A stretch of DNA of 64,000 nucleotides from Microbacterium luticocti DSM 19459 (GTDB taxonomy: Bacteria > Actinomycetota > Actinomycetes > Actinomycetales > Microbacteriaceae). The notes below the pieces were generated by a model, which saw only the letters and a list, made by a program, of their open reading frames with translations, was not told the origin of the DNA and ran no database searches. Of this stretch, positions 1 to 8,473 are shown in pieces. A program made the translations under genes and the position numbers. Within the stretch, counting starts at the first letter, position 1; every line of letters begins with the position of its first letter. The DNA lies in contig NZ_AULS01000003.1 of the NCBI RefSeq assembly GCF_000422405.1, positions 171,937-235,936 on the forward strand. Reading direction: 5' to 3'.

Positions 1-348
1 TCGATCGTCGGCGCGACCAGCGGCAACCAGGTCATCACCTCGTCGCTGCAGCGCGTGCAAGAGAGCGTGCGGCAGGGCAGACCGATCGCCGAATCGCTGT
101 CTGACGTGGGCATCTTTCCCGAGATGCTCATCCAGATGGTGGGCATCGGCGAGGAGTCCGGAGCGATCGACAGCATGCTCGAGAAGACCGCCGACTTCTA
201 CGACGACGAGGTCGAGCAGATGAGCTCGCAGCTGACCGCGATGCTCGAGCCGCTCATGATCGTGTTCATGGGAAGCCTGCTCGGCTTCATGATCGTGGCG
301 CTCTACATGCCGATGTTCATGGTCTTCCAGACCATCCAGTCCATGTGA
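1..348 (+). CDS. pilC: Type IV pilus / type II secretion platform protein PilC, C-terminal part
   Basis: Only the last ~115 codons are inside the window; the reading frame is open from base 1 to the TGA at 346-348. The fragment contains the typical end of a T2SS-F domain: 'GEESGAIDSMLEK', an acidic helix, then a hydrophobic segment 'MLEPLMIVFMGSLLGF' and a short hydrophobic C-terminus. PilC is the polytopic inner-membrane platform on which the assembly and retraction ATPases act. It lies immediately upstream of a pilin and the rest of the pilus operon, as in other actinobacterial T4P loci, so the ATPase genes pilB/pilT are expected just left of the window. The family call is firm; nothing can be said about the missing N-terminus. 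Confidence 0.9.
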   Translation, partial: SIVGATSGNQVITSSLQRVQESVRQGRPIAESLSDVGIFPEMLIQMVGIGEESGAIDSMLEKTADFYDDEVEQMSSQLTAMLEPLMIVFMGSLLGFMIVALYMPMFMVFQTIQSM

Positions 349-364
349 CGGGTGCGCCGGAAGT

Positions 365-416
365 GGTTCATGAGAATCGTTTCATTTTTGTTATATGAGA
401 GTCTTCTCACGATTTC
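365..416 (+). promoter_or_regulatory. AT-rich patch upstream of the major pilin (probable promoter/leader)
   Basis: The ~140 bases between pilC and the pilin contain a markedly AT-rich stretch (around 369-405, including 'tttcatttttgttatatgag') in otherwise GC-rich DNA. A small perfect hairpin TGAGA-GTCT-TCTCA lies at its right end, around 396-410. This fits a separate promoter giving strong pilin expression, but no exact -35/-10 pair can be assigned by eye. Confidence 0.4.
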
Positions 417-487
417 GGCCGACTGCTAGCGTCGGCTCCGTCGAGGCTCCCGTCCCGACCGTTTGCACCCCAGGCAAAGGAAAAGAA

Positions 488-931
488 ATGATCAAAGCTG
501 TTTCGCAGGCACTGGCCAAGAGGAAGGACGGCGAGCAGGGCTTCACCCTGATCGAGCTCCTGGTCGTCGTCATCATCATCGGCATCCTCGCCGCCATCGC
601 CATCCCCGTCTTCCTCAACATGCGCACCGGTGCGTGGAAGGCCTCCGTGGAGTCGGACGTCAACAACGCCGTGCTCGCCGTCGAGCAGGCCGCCCAGGCG
701 AACAACGGCTCCTACGACGGGCTGGAGGACGGTGTCGCCGACGCCACCGGCGCCACGCCGGTTCAGGGGAAGGTCGGCAACGAAGCGTTCACCGCGAGCG
801 ACGGGAACGTCATCACCGTTGACATCACGGGTAACACCTACACGGTCGTGGGCACGAACAAGAGCTACGGCGAAGCCCACAAGTACACGTACATCAGCAG
901 CGACGGCTCCAAGAAGTGGGATGACAAGTAG
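488..931 (+). CDS. Major type IV pilin (prepilin)
   Basis: A 147-aa prepilin. The start ATG at 488 follows a purine-rich ribosome site (aaagg). The leader is 18 residues (MIKAVSQALAKRKDGEQG) and is cut after Gly18, leaving F19 as the first mature residue and the invariant Glu at mature position +5 (GFTLIELLVVVIIIGILAA). The hydrophobic helix is followed by a ~100-residue globular head rich in Gly, Asn, Thr and Asp, ending in Lys-Trp-Asp-Asp-Lys. The prepilin peptidase encoded at 4868-5677 is the expected processing enzyme and PilC/PilB the assembly machine. No cysteines are visible in the head, so the disulfide-bonded D-region of proteobacterial pilins is absent. Upstream in-frame codons to 395 exist but would displace the leader, so they are rejected as start. 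Confidence 0.93.
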   Translation: MIKAVSQALAKRKDGEQGFTLIELLVVVIIIGILAAIAIPVFLNMRTGAWKASVESDVNNAVLAVEQAAQANNGSYDGLEDGVADATGATPVQGKVGNEAFTASDGNVITVDITGNTYTVVGTNKSYGEAHKYTYISSDGSKKWDDK

Positions 932-1036
932 GGCCTGAGCCTGTCAGTTCACCCCGACCGTGTTGTGCCTGCGCGGGCGCCGCGCAGGCACAACACGTCA
1001 GATCCGCAGACCGAGACAGGAGGGAGGTCGGTGGTC

Positions 1037-2365
1037 ATGACCGCGCACACGAACGACGACGGGTTCACGCTCGTCGAGGTGATCGTCGCCATGCTCGTGT
1101 TCGCCATTGTGATGACCGGCTTCCTCTACACGGTCACCGCGGCCCTGGTCACCACCCGCGATACCCGAGCGCGGGTGGTGGCCGCCAATCTCGCCGCCCA
1201 GCAGATCGACCTGGCCCGCTCGGCCGCCAGCGTCTTCGACATCACCAACCACACCCTCGCCCCGATCACCCTCAACGGCGACACCTTCCACGTGGCGGTC
1301 ACGACCTCGTGGATCACCGACGGCGGCACCGCCGCCAGCTGCGAGGCGGGCACCGCCACCGGGGCGCTCTCGTACAAGCAGGTCTCGGTCGAGGTCACCT
1401 GGGACAACATGCGAGGCGGCGCGCAGCCGGTGCGCAGCGACACCGTGATGGCCCCGAAGACCAAGATCAACAACCCCACCCTCGGCACCGTGCTGGTGGG
1501 TGTCGTCAACGCCGCCGGCACCGCTGTGGCCGGTGCCACCGTCAGCCTCGCCCCGGCGAACGTGCCCGCGGCCACCACCGACAGCGACGGCTGCGCGTAC
1601 CTGCTCAAGGTGCCCCCGGCCGACACCTACACCGTCACCGTCTCGAAGCCCGGCTATGTCGGCTATGCCAACGGCGCGCTGGTCGACACTCCCAGCGCCA
1701 CCGTGTCGGTCACCGCCGGCAACTCGTCGCGCGTCAGCTTCGCGTTCGATAAGGCCACCACGTTCACCGCGACCTACGCGCCCGACGCCCCCGCGACGAC
1801 GCTGGTCCCCACCGACCTGACCACGACCTTCCTGTCCACCTACGGCACCTTCCCGATCACCACCAGCGGCACCGGCCTGACGAAGACGTTCACGCTGTTC
1901 CCCTTCTCATCCGGCTACAGCGTGGTCGCCGGCGCCTACGTCGAGTCGTCCGACCCGGGTTCGGCCTGCCTCGCCCCCGACCCCGGCCAATGGGCGGCCG
2001 AGTCCGACACGGTCGCCACACGCCCCGCCCCGGTCGCCGGCACCCCCGGCGGCGCCGCCTCGGTCGACGTTGGGATGGGCGTCATCCGGATCCCGGCGGT
2101 ATCGGGCACCAACACCTACCTGAAGGCCGAGTATGTCGGCGGCGGCGACGGCGACCCCGGATGCAAGCGCGGCATGACGTACACGTTCGGCAGCGTGCTC
2201 AGCTCGAGGGCGACCACCACGATCGCGCTGCCCTACGGCACCTGGAAGCTCTACCGCGGAAGCAGGAACGCGCAGACCACGGCGATCGACAGCGGCCTCA
2301 CGCTGCTCACCGACGGCGCGATCACCGCACAGGGCATCGTGCTCGACCCGAGGACGGCCGGATGA
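1037..2365 (+). CDS. PilV-like minor prepilin with carboxypeptidase-regulatory-like domain
   Basis: About 442 aa. A strong Shine-Dalgarno (aggaggg, 1019-1025) precedes two possible starts, GTG 1031 and ATG 1037; ATG is preferred. A very short leader ends at Gly9 and the prepilin motif GFTLVEVIVAM follows, with Glu at +5. The N-terminal part (to ~145) resembles PilV/GspI-type minor pilins. Residues ~149-235 look like a CarboxypepD_reg (transthyretin-like) beta-sandwich: 'GVVNAAGTAVAGATVSLAP' then a Gly/Tyr-rich strand set. A further beta-rich Thr/Ser region of ~200 residues follows. The size is far above an ordinary minor pilin (150-200 aa), suggesting an exposed, possibly adhesive, tip subunit (inference). 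Its stop overlaps the next gene's ATG (ATGA). Confidence 0.85.
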   Translation: MTAHTNDDGFTLVEVIVAMLVFAIVMTGFLYTVTAALVTTRDTRARVVAANLAAQQIDLARSAASVFDITNHTLAPITLNGDTFHVAVTTSWITDGGTAASCEAGTATGALSYKQVSVEVTWDNMRGGAQPVRSDTVMAPKTKINNPTLGTVLVGVVNAAGTAVAGATVSLAPANVPAATTDSDGCAYLLKVPPADTYTVTVSKPGYVGYANGALVDTPSATVSVTAGNSSRVSFAFDKATTFTATYAPDAPATTLVPTDLTTTFLSTYGTFPITTSGTGLTKTFTLFPFSSGYSVVAGAYVESSDPGSACLAPDPGQWAAESDTVATRPAPVAGTPGGAASVDVGMGVIRIPAVSGTNTYLKAEYVGGGDGDPGCKRGMTYTFGSVLSSRATTTIALPYGTWKLYRGSRNAQTTAIDSGLTLLTDGAITAQGIVLDPRTAG

Positions 2366-3057
2366 TCCGGGCGCTGCGCCGACGGCTGCACGGCGACGAC
2401 GACGGGATGACGCTGATCGAACTCGTCGTCGCCATGGGCGTGTTCGCGCTGCTGCTGACCCTGGTGGTGTCGATGTTCGTCTCCACCGCACGCGCGTTCA
2501 GCGACGAGCGCGGCGCCGTCGACAACAGCCGCCTCGCCTCGACCTCGATGAACGAGGTGACCCGCATCGTCCGCGCCGGCACCGAGATCCCGGTGTGGGG
2601 CAGCGCCGAGAACGACCCCGTGTTCGTCTCGGCCGGCGCCGAACAGCTCACGCTCAATGCGTTCATCGACGCCGGCACCTCCGACGATCCGCCGCCGGTG
2701 CGGGTGCGGTTCGCCCGCAACGGCCAGAACGAGCTCACCGAGACGCGGTGGAGCGCCTACCACGACCACACGACGTACTGGAAGTTCCAGACCACCTCGA
2801 CCTACGCGCGCCTGATCGCCCGTTCGCTGCTGCCGCCCGACCCGGCCGCACCGCTGTTCCGGTACTACGACGCGGACGGTACCGAGTTGGTGCCACCGCG
2901 CGGCGGCAGCCTCTCGGTCTCGCAGATCCGCAACATCGCCAGCGTGCAGATCACCATGCAGGTGCAAGGCGACGGCAGCGGCCGCGTCGACCCCGTCGAG
3001 ATCCGCAACATGGTGGGCCTGCCGAACCTCGGCGTCGCCCGCGTGGAGGTGCACTGA
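2362..3057 (+). CDS. PilW-like minor prepilin
   Basis: 231 aa, starting at ATG 2362 and overlapping the preceding stop by four bases, so translational coupling is likely. The N-terminus carries a 15-residue leader ending in Gly, then MTLIELVVAMGVFALLL with Glu at mature +5; the first mature residue is Met rather than Phe, which prepilin peptidases tolerate. The rest is a globular domain with N-terminal helix continuation ('NEVTRIVRAGTEIPVWG') characteristic of PilW/GspJ pseudopilins. Encoded between the PilV-like and PilX-like genes, it probably belongs to the minor-pilin priming complex at the pilus tip. Confidence 0.82.
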   Translation: MIRALRRRLHGDDDGMTLIELVVAMGVFALLLTLVVSMFVSTARAFSDERGAVDNSRLASTSMNEVTRIVRAGTEIPVWGSAENDPVFVSAGAEQLTLNAFIDAGTSDDPPPVRVRFARNGQNELTETRWSAYHDHTTYWKFQTTSTYARLIARSLLPPDPAAPLFRYYDADGTELVPPRGGSLSVSQIRNIASVQITMQVQGDGSGRVDPVEIRNMVGLPNLGVARVEVH

Positions 3058-4871
3058 TGTCACCGGCACGTCGGGCCGCCGACGGCGAAGAAGGCGCCGC
3101 ACTGCTGATCGTCCTCGCCGTGGCCGCCGTGCTGGCCATGCTGATGACGCTGCTGGTCGGGCTCTCGATCAACGGCATGCGCCAGGCCCACTCCGATGCC
3201 GACTGGAACGCGGCCCTCGCCGCCGCATACGCCGGCGTCGATGAGTACCAGAGCCGACTGGCCGAAGACACCGGCTACTACCGATACGGCAACCCGGCCT
3301 CGCCGTTCAGCTCCGGCACGGTGACCGCGCCGCCGACGGCCAACCCGGCGTTCGGCGTCGGCCCCGGTGGCAGCTGGGCCACCGTCGCCGGCAGCGGCGG
3401 CGCGGCGCAGTTCCGCTACGAGGTCGACAACTCGACGTACGCCACCACCGGCCGCATCCGCATCCGCTCCACCGGAAAGGTCGGCACCGCCACGCGCACC
3501 GTCATCGCCGACCTCAAGCAGCAGGGGTTCATCGACTTCCTCTACTTCACCGACTACGAGGTGCAAGACCCGAGCATCGCCGCCTCGACGGGCGCGAGCT
3601 GTTACAACGCCAGCGGCACGTTGAAGTACAGCTGGGAAGGCCGCACGGCCGGCAGCACCTGTAACGAGATCGCGTTCGGTGGCAGCGACACCAACAACGG
3701 GCCGGTGCACTCGAACGACACCATCCGCGCCTGTGGGGCGACTTTCACCGGGGCCGTCACCACCGCCAAGCCCAGCGCGCCGTTCTATCTGAACCGGGAC
3801 GCCAACAACGCCGCCTGCGACGCCGCGAAGTTCAGACTCACCGGCTACCCCGCGCCGTCCGGCGGGATCATCGGGATGCCAGCCACCAACTCGCAGCTGA
3901 AGAAAGAGACCCGCACCGACCTCGTGAACGACGACGTCCCCCGGCCGGGATGCCTCTACACCGGGCCGACACAGTTCACGTTCTACGCGAACGGCACCGT
4001 CAACGTCATCTCACCGTTCACCCGATACACCCGCATCGGCAACGCGAACGCCACCAGCGGGTCGACTCCGACCGAGTGTGGTGCCATCGCCGCGCTGCAG
4101 TCCCCCGCCGGCGCCACGATCACGGTGCCCGACAACAACGTCATGTACGTGCAGAACGTGCCGGCCACCGCCGCCGACGTCAACTACTGGGCACCGACCG
4201 ACAACCCGCGCGACTTCACCTGCACCGCGAGCGGGTCGGCCGGTACGCGGGGGTGGACGTTCGGCACCGGAAAGAACGCCACCGGCTATCCGCGAAAGAC
4301 CTCGGATGCGGCCACGACCGAAACGGCACCCACCGCCACCACCTACGGCTGCCGCTCGGGCGACGTGTTCGTGAAAGGCACGTTCAACGGCTCGGCGACC
4401 CTCGCCGCCGAGAACTATGTCTTCGTCGTCGGCGACCTGGTGTACGACGATGCGCAGGACGACATGCTCGGGCTCGTCGGCAACAACGCGGTCTGGGTGT
4501 ACAACCCGGTCAGGGCGGTCACCGACCGCAGAGGCAACGTCACCTACCACCTGCTCGACACCGGCAAGAACCGCACGATCGACGCCGCCATCCTCTCGGT
4601 CGCGCACACCTTCCAGGTGCAGAACTACGACAAAGACACCACCCGCGGAACGCTGACCATCCTGGGGGCGATCGCCCAGAAGTACCGCGGCCCCGTCGGC
4701 ACCGGCGACGGCGTCACCCTGTCCACGGGTTACGCCAAGAACTACGTCTACGACGACCGGTTCAAGTACAAGGCGCCGCCCAAGTTCCTGAACCCGGTGA
4801 CCACCACCTACGGGGTCACCTCGTGGGTCGAGACCGCCGCCGTGTGGGCCGCCGACGGGTCGGCGCGATGA
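3057..4871 (+). CDS. Large PilX-like pilus-assembly protein
   Basis: 604 aa. ATG 3057 overlaps the previous stop by one base (TGATG). The N-terminus resembles PilX: a short polar leader, EEG followed by AALLIVLAVAAVLAMLMTLL (one membrane helix), and a helical 'RQAHSDADWNAALAAAYAGVDEY' type continuation. Unlike the other pilins it lacks Glu at +5 (Ile there), so it is not certain that it is cleaved by the prepilin peptidase. The remaining ~520 residues are beta-rich with scattered cysteines and no family I can name. A similar large PilX-N protein occurs in other actinobacterial pilus operons. A role as an initiator or tip protein is inferred from position. Confidence 0.75.
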   Translation: MSPARRAADGEEGAALLIVLAVAAVLAMLMTLLVGLSINGMRQAHSDADWNAALAAAYAGVDEYQSRLAEDTGYYRYGNPASPFSSGTVTAPPTANPAFGVGPGGSWATVAGSGGAAQFRYEVDNSTYATTGRIRIRSTGKVGTATRTVIADLKQQGFIDFLYFTDYEVQDPSIAASTGASCYNASGTLKYSWEGRTAGSTCNEIAFGGSDTNNGPVHSNDTIRACGATFTGAVTTAKPSAPFYLNRDANNAACDAAKFRLTGYPAPSGGIIGMPATNSQLKKETRTDLVNDDVPRPGCLYTGPTQFTFYANGTVNVISPFTRYTRIGNANATSGSTPTECGAIAALQSPAGATITVPDNNVMYVQNVPATAADVNYWAPTDNPRDFTCTASGSAGTRGWTFGTGKNATGYPRKTSDAATTETAPTATTYGCRSGDVFVKGTFNGSATLAAENYVFVVGDLVYDDAQDDMLGLVGNNAVWVYNPVRAVTDRRGNVTYHLLDTGKNRTIDAAILSVAHTFQVQNYDKDTTRGTLTILGAIAQKYRGPVGTGDGVTLSTGYAKNYVYDDRFKYKAPPKFLNPVTTTYGVTSWVETAAVWAADGSAR

Positions 4872-5677
4872 CCGGCATCCCGATCTTCTTCCCGGTGGTG
4901 GCCGCCGGGGTGTTCGGTGCGCTCATCGGCTCGTTCCTCAACGTCGTGGTGTGGCGGGTGCCGCGCGGCATGAGCATCGTGCGACCGGCCAGCGCCTGTC
5001 CGCAGTGCGAGCGGGCGATCGCCCCCTACGACAACGTGCCGGTGCTCTCGTACCTCGTGCTGCGCGGACGCTGCCGCGGGTGTGCGGCCCCGATCTCGGC
5101 GCGCTACCCGGCAGTCGAAGCGGGCACCGCCGTCTGGTTCGCGGTGGTCGTGTGGGCAGGGCTGGCCGGCGCCTACCCGCTCGCGGCCGTGCCGGTCCTG
5201 CTGTACTGGGCGGCGATCGGCATCGCCCTCGCGCTCATCGACCTCGACCACCAGAAGCTTCCCGATGTGATCACCCTGCCGGCGTACATCGTCACGGCGG
5301 CGCTCGTGGTGGTGGCATCCGCTCTGAGTGGCGAGTTCACCCGGCTGGCGTCGGCCGCCGCGGGTCTGGCGGCGCTCGGCGGCCTCTATCTGCTGCTGCA
5401 CCTCGGCTATCCCGGCGGCATGGGGCTCGGCGATGTGAAACTCGCCGGCTCGCTCGGAATGCTGCTGGGTTGGCTGGGCTGGCCACAGCTGGTCGTCGGC
5501 GGATTCAGTGCGTTCGTCGTCGGCGGCGTGTTCGGTGTGGCGCTGATGGCGGTGCGGGGCGCGGGCCGGCGCACCCGCATCCCGTTCGGCCCGTTCATGC
5601 TCGCCGGCGCATGGATCGGCGTGTTCGCCGGGCCGGCGCTGGCACGGCTCTACCTCACTGCGACCGGGCTCGCATGA
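4868..5677 (+). CDS. pilD: Bifunctional prepilin peptidase / N-methyltransferase (A24 family)
   Basis: 269 aa; ATG 4868 overlaps the upstream stop. The full PilD architecture is present: the N-terminal DiS_P_DiS segment starts with GSFLNVVVWRVPRG, then the cytoplasmic cysteine tetrad C44-x2-C47 and C69-x2-C72 associated with the methyltransferase half. The integral-membrane A24 aspartyl protease follows with its two catalytic aspartates in 'IDLDHQKLPD' and the GxGD-type motif 'GMGLGDVKL'. It removes prepilin leaders at the cytoplasmic face and N-methylates the new N-terminus. It is probably the enzyme for the four pilin-like proteins just upstream. A second, shorter A24 peptidase is encoded at 8474-9145. 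Confidence 0.93.
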   Translation: MTGIPIFFPVVAAGVFGALIGSFLNVVVWRVPRGMSIVRPASACPQCERAIAPYDNVPVLSYLVLRGRCRGCAAPISARYPAVEAGTAVWFAVVVWAGLAGAYPLAAVPVLLYWAAIGIALALIDLDHQKLPDVITLPAYIVTAALVVVASALSGEFTRLASAAAGLAALGGLYLLLHLGYPGGMGLGDVKLAGSLGMLLGWLGWPQLVVGGFSAFVVGGVFGVALMAVRGAGRRTRIPFGPFMLAGAWIGVFAGPALARLYLTATGLA

Positions 5678-5693
5678 CACATACGGAGGACAC

Positions 5694-6833
5694 ATGGCAG
5701 CAGTAGTCGCGCTCGATCTCAGCCGAGGCGGACTGCGCGGGGTGCAGGTGGACGCGCCGTACACCGCGCGCCCGAAGATCAGCCGCTTCGCCGCCGTCGA
5801 CGTGCCCGACGGCACGGTCTTCGACGGCGAGATCCTCGACCAGCGTCGCGGCGCCGACGCCCTCAAACGCCTGTGGAAGGCCGGCGGCTTCACCACCAAG
5901 AAGGTCGTGTTCGGCATCAGCAACCGCAAGATCGTGGTGCGCGAAGTGACGCTGCCCACACCCACCGGGCCCCGCCGCCGCAGCGCGCTGCGGTTCGCCG
6001 TCGAAGGTCAGGTGCCCATCGACCTCGACGACGCGATCCTCGACTTCCTGCCGTTGCGGGATGTCACCGTCAAAGGCGAACCGCACGAAGAGGGCCTTCT
6101 GGTGGCCACGGTGCGCAGCAGTCTCGAATCCACGGTCACCGCGATGGAACGCGCCGGCCGGTACGTGGACGCCATCGACTTCTCGGGATTCGCGCTGCGA
6201 CGCCTGCTGCCGGCCCCGCAGCGGGGCGCGCAGGCCATCATCAACGTGGGCGCGGCCACCACCACGGTCGTCATCTCGGCCGGACAGGCGCCGCAGTTCG
6301 CGCGCATCGTCGCCAGCGGGGGCGACGATGCCACCCGCAGCATCGAACGCGCCCTGGGCATCAGCTTCGCCGAGGCCGAGGCCGACAAGAAGGCACGCGG
6401 CCTGCGCGGCGGCGCGGTCTCGACCCGCGACGTCGAGGCCGAAACGGTGCTGCGCGAGAACGTGGCCGGCCTGATCGACAGCATCCGCAACACGCTCAAC
6501 TTCTGGACGCACGCGCACCCGGAACTGCCCGTCTCGAGCGCCGTGCTCACCGGCGGCGGCAGTCGGCTCAACGGGCTGGCCGCCGTGCTCAACCGCGCCC
6601 TGGGCGTGCCGGTCGAGTACGGCGACACGATGTCGGCGTTCGCTCTCTCACGCTCGGTGCGCGGTGCCGACCTCGACCGTTGGGCCCTGGAACTCGCCGC
6701 CCCGCTGGGCGTGACCGTCGGAGCGAAGACGCCTTCGGCCAAGGCGGCGTCGGCGAAGCCGGCTTCGGCGAAGCCGGCGAAGCCGCCGCGGGCGTCACGG
6801 GCGCAGAAGGCGCAGAAGGGTGGCACGAGGTGA
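5694..6833 (+). CDS. pilM: Type IV pilus assembly protein PilM
   Basis: 379 aa, with a good ribosome site (cggaggaca) before ATG 5694. It has the actin/FtsA-like fold signature: an N-terminal phosphate-1-like 'VVALDLSRGGLRGVQV', a mid-protein 'INVGAATTTVVIS' phosphate-2 strand and a late 'VLTGGGSRLNGL' adenosine motif. PilM is the cytoplasmic ring protein that binds the N-terminus of PilN. The last ~45 residues form a Lys/Ala/Pro/Ser-rich tail not seen in classical PilM, probably disordered and basic. It is coupled to the next gene (GTGA overlap). Confidence 0.9.
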   Translation: MAAVVALDLSRGGLRGVQVDAPYTARPKISRFAAVDVPDGTVFDGEILDQRRGADALKRLWKAGGFTTKKVVFGISNRKIVVREVTLPTPTGPRRRSALRFAVEGQVPIDLDDAILDFLPLRDVTVKGEPHEEGLLVATVRSSLESTVTAMERAGRYVDAIDFSGFALRRLLPAPQRGAQAIINVGAATTTVVISAGQAPQFARIVASGGDDATRSIERALGISFAEAEADKKARGLRGGAVSTRDVEAETVLRENVAGLIDSIRNTLNFWTHAHPELPVSSAVLTGGGSRLNGLAAVLNRALGVPVEYGDTMSAFALSRSVRGADLDRWALELAAPLGVTVGAKTPSAKAASAKPASAKPAKPPRASRAQKAQKGGTR

Positions 6834-7780
6834 CCGCGGAACTGACCGAGACTCCGCCTCGACGCCGCCGCGACACGGGGCAGGCCGGCACGGCGCCGGC
6901 CGGCACGGCGCACGCCGGCACGGCGCACGCCGGCACGGGGCAGGCCGGCACTGGGCAGGTGGGCACGGCGCCTGCGGCACCGGCATCCTTTCTCGCACGG
7001 GTCGACCTGCTGCCGCCGATCGTCGAGGTGCGGCGCCGGCAGCGAGGGACCATCCGACTGCTCATGCTCGGGCTCGTCGGGCTCGTGCTCGTCTCGGCGG
7101 CGGTCGGGCTCGCCGTCTCGTTCCTGGCCGGTGCCGCCGAGGCGGGCCTTGGTGCCGAACAGCAGCGCAGCCAGATGCTCAAGCTCGAGCAGGGCACCTA
7201 CGCCGAGGTCTCGACGGTCAAGTCGCAACTGAAAGACTACGAGAGCGCCGAGACGGCGGCCCTGTTCGCCGAGGCGGACTGGGCGCGGCTGATGACCCAG
7301 CTCGACGACGTGCTGCCCGACACGATCACGCTGACCAGCGAACAGATCACGGTCAAGGGCGTCGCGCCCGGCGGCGCAACCGCCGAGTCGACAGGGCTGG
7401 ATGCCCCCGGGGTGATCGAGATCTCGTTCACCGCCACCGCCGACTCGTTCGACTCGCCGACGCCGCTGCTGAACGCGCTACAGAAGCTCACCGGGCACGT
7501 CAGCGCCACCGTCGACGGTGTATCGGCGTCGGATCAGGACGGGTACGTGATCACCGGCATCGTGCAACTGGATGCCGACGCCCTCGGCGGCACCGCCCGC
7601 ACCGGCGCGCTCGACGCCGACACGCTCGCCGACCTGCACCGGCAGTTGCAGGATGCCGCCACCGGCGCGACGGCCGCCGGTGACGACGCCGCAGGTAAGG
7701 GCACCGACGGCGACGGCACCGCCGCTGACGACACAGGCACGGGCGCCGACACGACCGGCACCGATTCGACGGGGAACTGA
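6830..7780 (+). CDS. pilN: PilN-like pilus assembly protein with repeat-bearing N-terminus
   Basis: 316 aa from GTG 6830, overlapping the PilM stop. One transmembrane helix (~residues 72-95) is followed by a coiled-coil-like stretch and a ferredoxin-like periplasmic-side domain (here outside the membrane) containing 'LDDVLPDTITLTS', typical of PilN. The cytoplasmic N-terminus carries about seven near-perfect copies of a five-residue unit, AGT-(A/G)-(P/H/Q), encoded by a 15-bp DNA repeat at ~6885-6975. The C-terminus is a Gly/Asp/Thr-rich low-complexity tail of about 60 residues. In the family PilN pairs with PilM (cytoplasm) and PilO, both adjacent here. The repeat may lengthen the tether to PilM (inference). 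Confidence 0.85.
   Translation: MTAELTETPPRRRRDTGQAGTAPAGTAHAGTAHAGTGQAGTGQVGTAPAAPASFLARVDLLPPIVEVRRRQRGTIRLLMLGLVGLVLVSAAVGLAVSFLAGAAEAGLGAEQQRSQMLKLEQGTYAEVSTVKSQLKDYESAETAALFAEADWARLMTQLDDVLPDTITLTSEQITVKGVAPGGATAESTGLDAPGVIEISFTATADSFDSPTPLLNALQKLTGHVSATVDGVSASDQDGYVITGIVQLDADALGGTARTGALDADTLADLHRQLQDAATGATAAGDDAAGKGTDGDGTAADDTGTGADTTGTDSTGN
6880..6978 (+). repeat. 15-bp in-frame tandem repeat inside pilN
   Basis: Direct copies of a unit like 'ggcacggcgcacgcc' run through about 6885-6975, giving the pentapeptide repeats AGTAP/AGTAH/AGTAH/AGTGQ/AGTGQ/VGTA. The unit is a multiple of three, so copy-number change would leave the reading frame intact. Confidence 0.8.
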
Positions 7781-7784
7781 CGAC

Positions 7785-8351
7785 ATGGACAAGTACCGCC
7801 TCAGCCTCATCGTCATCGCCGCCCTCGCCGTCGCGATCCTCGCCGGCGGCTGGTTCCTCGGCGTGCAGCCGCAGCTGGACCGCATCTCGACGGCCGACGC
7901 GCAGACCGCGTCGATCCGTCAGCTCAACGACGTGCAGCAGATCAAGAACGCGGCGCTGCGCAAAGAGAGCGAGCACCTCGACCACGACAAGGCGCAACTC
8001 GCCTCACTGCAGCAAGAGATCCCGACATCCCGCTCGCAGCAGGCGCTGATCAACCAGTTCGACGCGGCCGCCGGTGCGGCGAAGGTGACGATCCGCACGC
8101 TGGCGTTCGCCGATGCCTCGACGTTCGCCCCGCCGCAGCAGGTGAACGCACCCGTGCCCACGGGCGGAACGCTCGTGGCCGTGCCGCTGACCATGACCGT
8201 CGACGGCTCGCGGTCGGCCCTCGAGTCGTTCGTCGCCAACCTGCAGCGCTCCCGGCGGATCGTCACGATCGCCGACAGCCACTACACCGGGCCGGCGGAT
8301 GCCTCGCTCACCCTGTCGGGCACCACCTGGGTGCTGATGCCTGCGCAGTAG
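7785..8351 (+). CDS. pilO: PilO-like pilus assembly protein
   Basis: 188 aa starting at ATG 7785, four bases after the pilN stop. A single N-terminal membrane helix (residues ~7-26, LSLIVIAALAVAILAGGWFL) is followed by a helical coiled-coil segment rich in Gln/Leu/Arg and a small alpha/beta domain ending in 'LMPAQ'. Size, topology and position after pilM-pilN fit PilO, which dimerises with PilN to align the inner-membrane subcomplex. No PilP or secretin follows, as expected for a bacterium with a single membrane. Last gene of the + strand pilus operon in the window. Confidence 0.83.
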   Translation: MDKYRLSLIVIAALAVAILAGGWFLGVQPQLDRISTADAQTASIRQLNDVQQIKNAALRKESEHLDHDKAQLASLQQEIPTSRSQQALINQFDAAAGAAKVTIRTLAFADASTFAPPQQVNAPVPTGGTLVAVPLTMTVDGSRSALESFVANLQRSRRIVTIADSHYTGPADASLTLSGTTWVLMPAQ

Positions 8352-8388
8352 CCCGCCGCTGACATGCCCGGCCGACCGGCGCTTGCGG

Positions 8389-8454
8389 TTTGGGGCGGGT
8401 TTGTGCGTTCGGGGCGCATCTGTGCAGCCGAATCCGCACGAATCCGCCCCAAAA
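8389..8454. repeat. Imperfect inverted repeat between convergent genes (candidate terminator or REP-like element)
   Basis: The arms 8389-8407 (tttggggcgggtttgtgcg) and 8435-8454 (cgcacgaatccgccccaaaa) are complementary except for two or three mismatches, with a ~27-base loop. The element sits between the ends of pilO and the minus-strand peptidase gene, so it may serve both as a bidirectional terminator. Confidence 0.6.
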
Positions 8455-8473
8455 CAGGCCCCGGAGCCGCCGG

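Noticed and set aside
407..880. Long minus-strand open frame opposite the major pilin
   Set aside because: It is a GC-skew shadow: low-complexity Asp/Gly/Arg composition, no ribosome site, and fully overlapping a well-supported pilin.
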